A stretch of 27,060 nucleotides of DNA from an uncultured Ruminococcus sp. (GTDB taxonomy: Bacteria; Bacillota; Clostridia; Oscillospirales; Ruminococcaceae). Positions 25,704-27,060 of this stretch are shown in pieces. The position numbers and the translations under genes were made by a program. The notes below the pieces were generated by a model, which searched no databases, had not been told where the DNA came from, and saw only the letters and a list, made by a program, of their open reading frames with translations. Each line of letters starts with the position of its first letter. Position 1 is the stretch's first letter. The stretch spans positions 1 through 27,060 of the forward strand of contig CAJTLC010000027.1 in the NCBI GenBank assembly GCA_910576995.1, given 5' to 3'.

Positions 25704-25732
25704 TTGACATTTCGTTTTTTGTGTGTTATAAT
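25704..25732 (+). promoter_or_regulatory. Consensus promoter of tRNA-Trp
   Basis: TTGACA (25704-25709), a 17-base spacer, and TATAAT (25727-25732). Both boxes are perfect, as expected for a stable RNA gene, and lie 37 bases before the mature 5' end. Confidence 0.88.
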
Positions 25733-25769
25733 CTTATTGTTGCATCAGACAGATGAAACTCAAAAAATT

Positions 25770-25845
25770 AGGGGTATAGCTCAGTTGGTAGAGCAGCGGT
25801 CTCCAAAACCGCGTGCCGAGGGTTCAAGTCCTTCTGCCCCTGCCA
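25770..25845 (+). tRNA. trnW: tRNA-Trp (anticodon CCA)
   Basis: A complete 76-base cloverleaf. The acceptor AGGGGTA (25770-25776) pairs with TGCCCCT (25835-25841), G is the discriminator, and CCA is encoded. The D-loop has AGTTGGTA, the anticodon stem is GCGGT/ACCGC around CTCCAAA with anticodon CCA (25803-25805), and the T-arm has GAGGGTTCAAGTCCTTC. Its 3' end borders what looks like an integrated element, and tRNA 3' ends are common integration sites. Confidence 0.97.
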
Positions 25846-25850
25846 TATTG

Positions 25851-25902
25851 TTACCATGAAAAAGATATTTCATGGTAAAAGCCCGAGAAATCGGGCTTTT
25901 TT
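25851..25902 (+). terminator. Double hairpin terminator of tRNA-Trp
   Basis: A first perfect 11-bp hairpin (TTACCATGAAA, 25851-25861, with 25868-25878) is followed at once by AAAAGCCCGA-GAAA-TCGGGC and six Ts (25877-25902). The second is a canonical intrinsic terminator. The first may guide 3' processing. Confidence 0.9.
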
Positions 25903-26193
25903 ACTGTCTGGACGGCGAAATTTTCGTAGTCAAAACCGTAGATATTTTTCCCTCGATTTTAACGACTTACGGGAATTGAACCCTCAAGTTGGAAAATCTT
26001 AGAAAAATTTCAGCCTGACCTGAGAAAATAAATCCGAAATCCACAATGAAATAGTACCCAAAGTTTGAAAGACCGTTTTGTTTAATATCACGAAATTCGT
26101 GATGTGAAACAAAGCGGTCTTTTTTTGTTTCCGACTGGAGGTGATATCAAGGACACAAAAGAATACCGCTAATATATATTACGGAGGGCAAAA
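25903..26193 (+). other. Non-coding junction of a probable integrative element, with terminator-like hairpin
   Basis: About 290 bases without a credible gene. A strong hairpin pairs AAAGACCGTTTTGTTT (26068-26083) with AAACAAAGCGGTCTTT (26107-26122); an inner ATCACGA/TCGTGAT stem-loop lies within it, and a T-run (26120-26126) follows. Since no ORF precedes it, it looks like a leader attenuator or the end of a small transcript. At 25966-25990 the minus strand reads like a tRNA T-arm (GAGGGTTCAATTCCC). A GGAGGTGATATC segment (26137-26148), resembling a gene start without its ATG, follows the hairpin. Confidence 0.5.
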
Positions 26194-26253
26194 ATGAACA
26201 GGTTACATTTTAATAGCATGACGAATCACAAGGAGGTACAGTATGATGTATAA
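26194..26253 (+). CDS. Possible 19-residue leader peptide
   Basis: A short frame, MNRLHFNSMTNHKEVQYDV, starts at an ATG five bases after GGAGGG (26183-26188), a better site than many real genes here have. Its stop overlaps the beginning of the next gene by 11 bases, and the ribosome site of that gene (AGGAGG, 26231-26236) lies inside it. This suits translational coupling. The peptide shows no known motif, and coding is inferred only from the start context. Confidence 0.35.
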   Translation: MNRLHFNSMTNHKEVQYDV

Positions 26254-26725
26254 CAAGAAAAAGGTGGAACGATTGAAGCAGCATTATTCTAAGGGTACAA
26301 GGATCTGCCTTGACAGCATGGTAAACGATCCGCAGCCGATTCCGTCTGGAACTATGGGGACGGTACTTGCAGTTGACGATATGGGACAGCTGGTCATGAA
26401 ATGGGATAATGATCGTTCCCTTTCGCTGATTCCCGGTGAGGGTAGATTTCATTTCATTCAGCAGAAAATGAAACCGGATTGTCCGTTGATTGGCGAGGAC
26501 GGCAATATATTCCATCTGATGGGAATCGCTTCGAGAACGCTGAAAGAAAACGGCATGGCAGAAGAAGCAAAGGAAATGTGCAGTAAGATCACGCAGTCTG
26601 GCAGCTATGATGAGGCTCTGAGCGTTCTGGGAGAATACGTCAATATCACATCAATTGACAAAGAAATGGATGAATGTGAGGATTATGAACAAGAACCCGA
26701 AACAGGGATGAATATGACGATGTGA
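26243..26725 (+). CDS. DUF4314-type protein of an integrative element
   Basis: A 160-residue acidic protein. Its N-terminal half fits the DUF4314 pattern as I recall it: GTRICLDSMVNDPQPIPSGT (18-37), then GTVLAVDDMG, MKWDNDRSLSLIPGEGRFH. The domain is a small beta-barrel-like module common in conjugative elements of Firmicutes; its function is unknown. The C-terminal part (about 80-160) is helical and rich in Glu. The ATG at 26243 (or the one just after it) follows AGGAGG at six bases. It lies 57 bases before a DNA methyltransferase gene. Its base composition is closer to even than that of the neighbouring chromosomal genes, which fits horizontal origin. Confidence 0.75.
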   Translation: MMYNKKKVERLKQHYSKGTRICLDSMVNDPQPIPSGTMGTVLAVDDMGQLVMKWDNDRSLSLIPGEGRFHFIQQKMKPDCPLIGEDGNIFHLMGIASRTLKENGMAEEAKEMCSKITQSGSYDEALSVLGEYVNITSIDKEMDECEDYEQEPETGMNMTM

Positions 26726-26781
26726 GCGGTTGAATTTAAATCATTCAGCCGCTTTTTGTACCTAAACGGAGAAAGGAAGAT

Positions 26782-27060
26782 ATGATTCGATATTTTGAAG
26801 CATTTGCAGGCATCGGGGCATTCCGATCAGCTTTTGAAAAAGTGGGCGGATTTGAGTGCATCGGGTGGTGTGAAATTGACAAATTCGCACAGCAAGCCTA
26901 CCGAGCCTTGTACGACACAGGAGGAGAAAAGTTTTATGAGGACATCACAAAAATCGATTACGGAAATCTGCCGGATTTTGATCTGCTCGTTGGCGGACCA
27001 TGCTGCCAGTCTTATCCTGCAAAAGGAGTTATTCCGAAGAAAGAAAAGAGAGGGCGTAGA
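26782..27060 (+). CDS. C5-cytosine DNA methyltransferase, partial at window end
   Basis: The first 93 residues of a Dcm-like methyltransferase, cut by the window end. Motif I, FAGIGAF (8-14), binds S-adenosylmethionine; EIDKFA (31-36) is motif II. The DFDLLVGG strand leads to the catalytic loop GGPCCQSYPAKG (71-82), where the family normally has GGFPCQxFSxAG. The catalytic cysteine is present (C75, or C74 with a shifted alignment) but its neighbours differ. The ATG at 26782 follows GAAAGGAAG. Such genes travel on integrative elements, where they protect against host restriction. No restriction partner is visible. Confidence 0.85.
   Translation, partial: MIRYFEAFAGIGAFRSAFEKVGGFECIGWCEIDKFAQQAYRALYDTGGEKFYEDITKIDYGNLPDFDLLVGGPCCQSYPAKGVIPKKEKRGRR

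Overview
The window reads as chromosome of an anaerobic, fermentative Gram-positive of the Ruminococcus group (Oscillospiraceae/Ruminococcaceae). The reasons are clostridial ribosome-binding sites (AGGAGG), AT-rich intergenic DNA, two [FeFe]-hydrogenases beside a bifunctional AdhE, a dockerin protein, a cell-wall GH25 protein with very long Thr-rich linkers, and AddAB instead of RecBCD. The species cannot be fixed from sequence alone. The gene set at the left closely matches the hydA2/hydS/aad transcription unit described for Ruminococcus albus 7.

Region 1 (about 1-8330, minus strand) is one operon: adhE, an APH-fold kinase, a small thioredoxin-like [2Fe-2S] ferredoxin, hydS (hydrogenase with PAS domain), a SpoIIE/PP2C-type phosphatase and hydA2. 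Gaps are tiny or negative except between the kinase and the ferredoxin, where two perfect hairpins sit. Two tandem promoters precede adhE, and an 18-bp Rex-like palindrome covers the -10 box of the proximal one. A coherent reading is an overflow module for high H2 or high NADH: AdhE reoxidises NADH to ethanol, HydA2 makes H2 from reduced ferredoxin, HydS senses H2 or redox state, and the kinase/phosphatase pair relays the signal to unknown targets.

Region 2 (8431-10487) is a LysR regulator with the amino-acid exporter pair azlC-azlD. Region 3 (10467-14137) holds a dockerin protein of unknown function and, divergently, a membrane-anchored HtrA/DegP protease. A 151-bp imperfect palindrome and a bidirectional terminator follow the protease gene. 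Region 4 (14156-21206) is addB-addA, the double-strand-break helicase-nuclease. Region 5 (21217-25560) has a two-domain GH25 protein whose second domain looks catalytically dead, an RluA-type pseudouridine synthase, and a WYL-domain regulator convergent with it.

Region 6 (25704-27060) begins with a tRNA-Trp gene that has a consensus promoter and terminator. Beyond it lies what looks like the edge of an integrative element: a terminator-like leader hairpin, a possible leader peptide, a DUF4314-type protein, and a C5-cytosine methyltransferase cut by the window end, with an odd catalytic motif. The most interesting system is the hydrogenase/kinase/phosphatase operon. Its general outline is already described in R. 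albus, but the operator-promoter overlap, the inter-gene hairpins, the unassigned phosphatase C-terminal domain and the altered HydS active-site motifs deserve a closer look.
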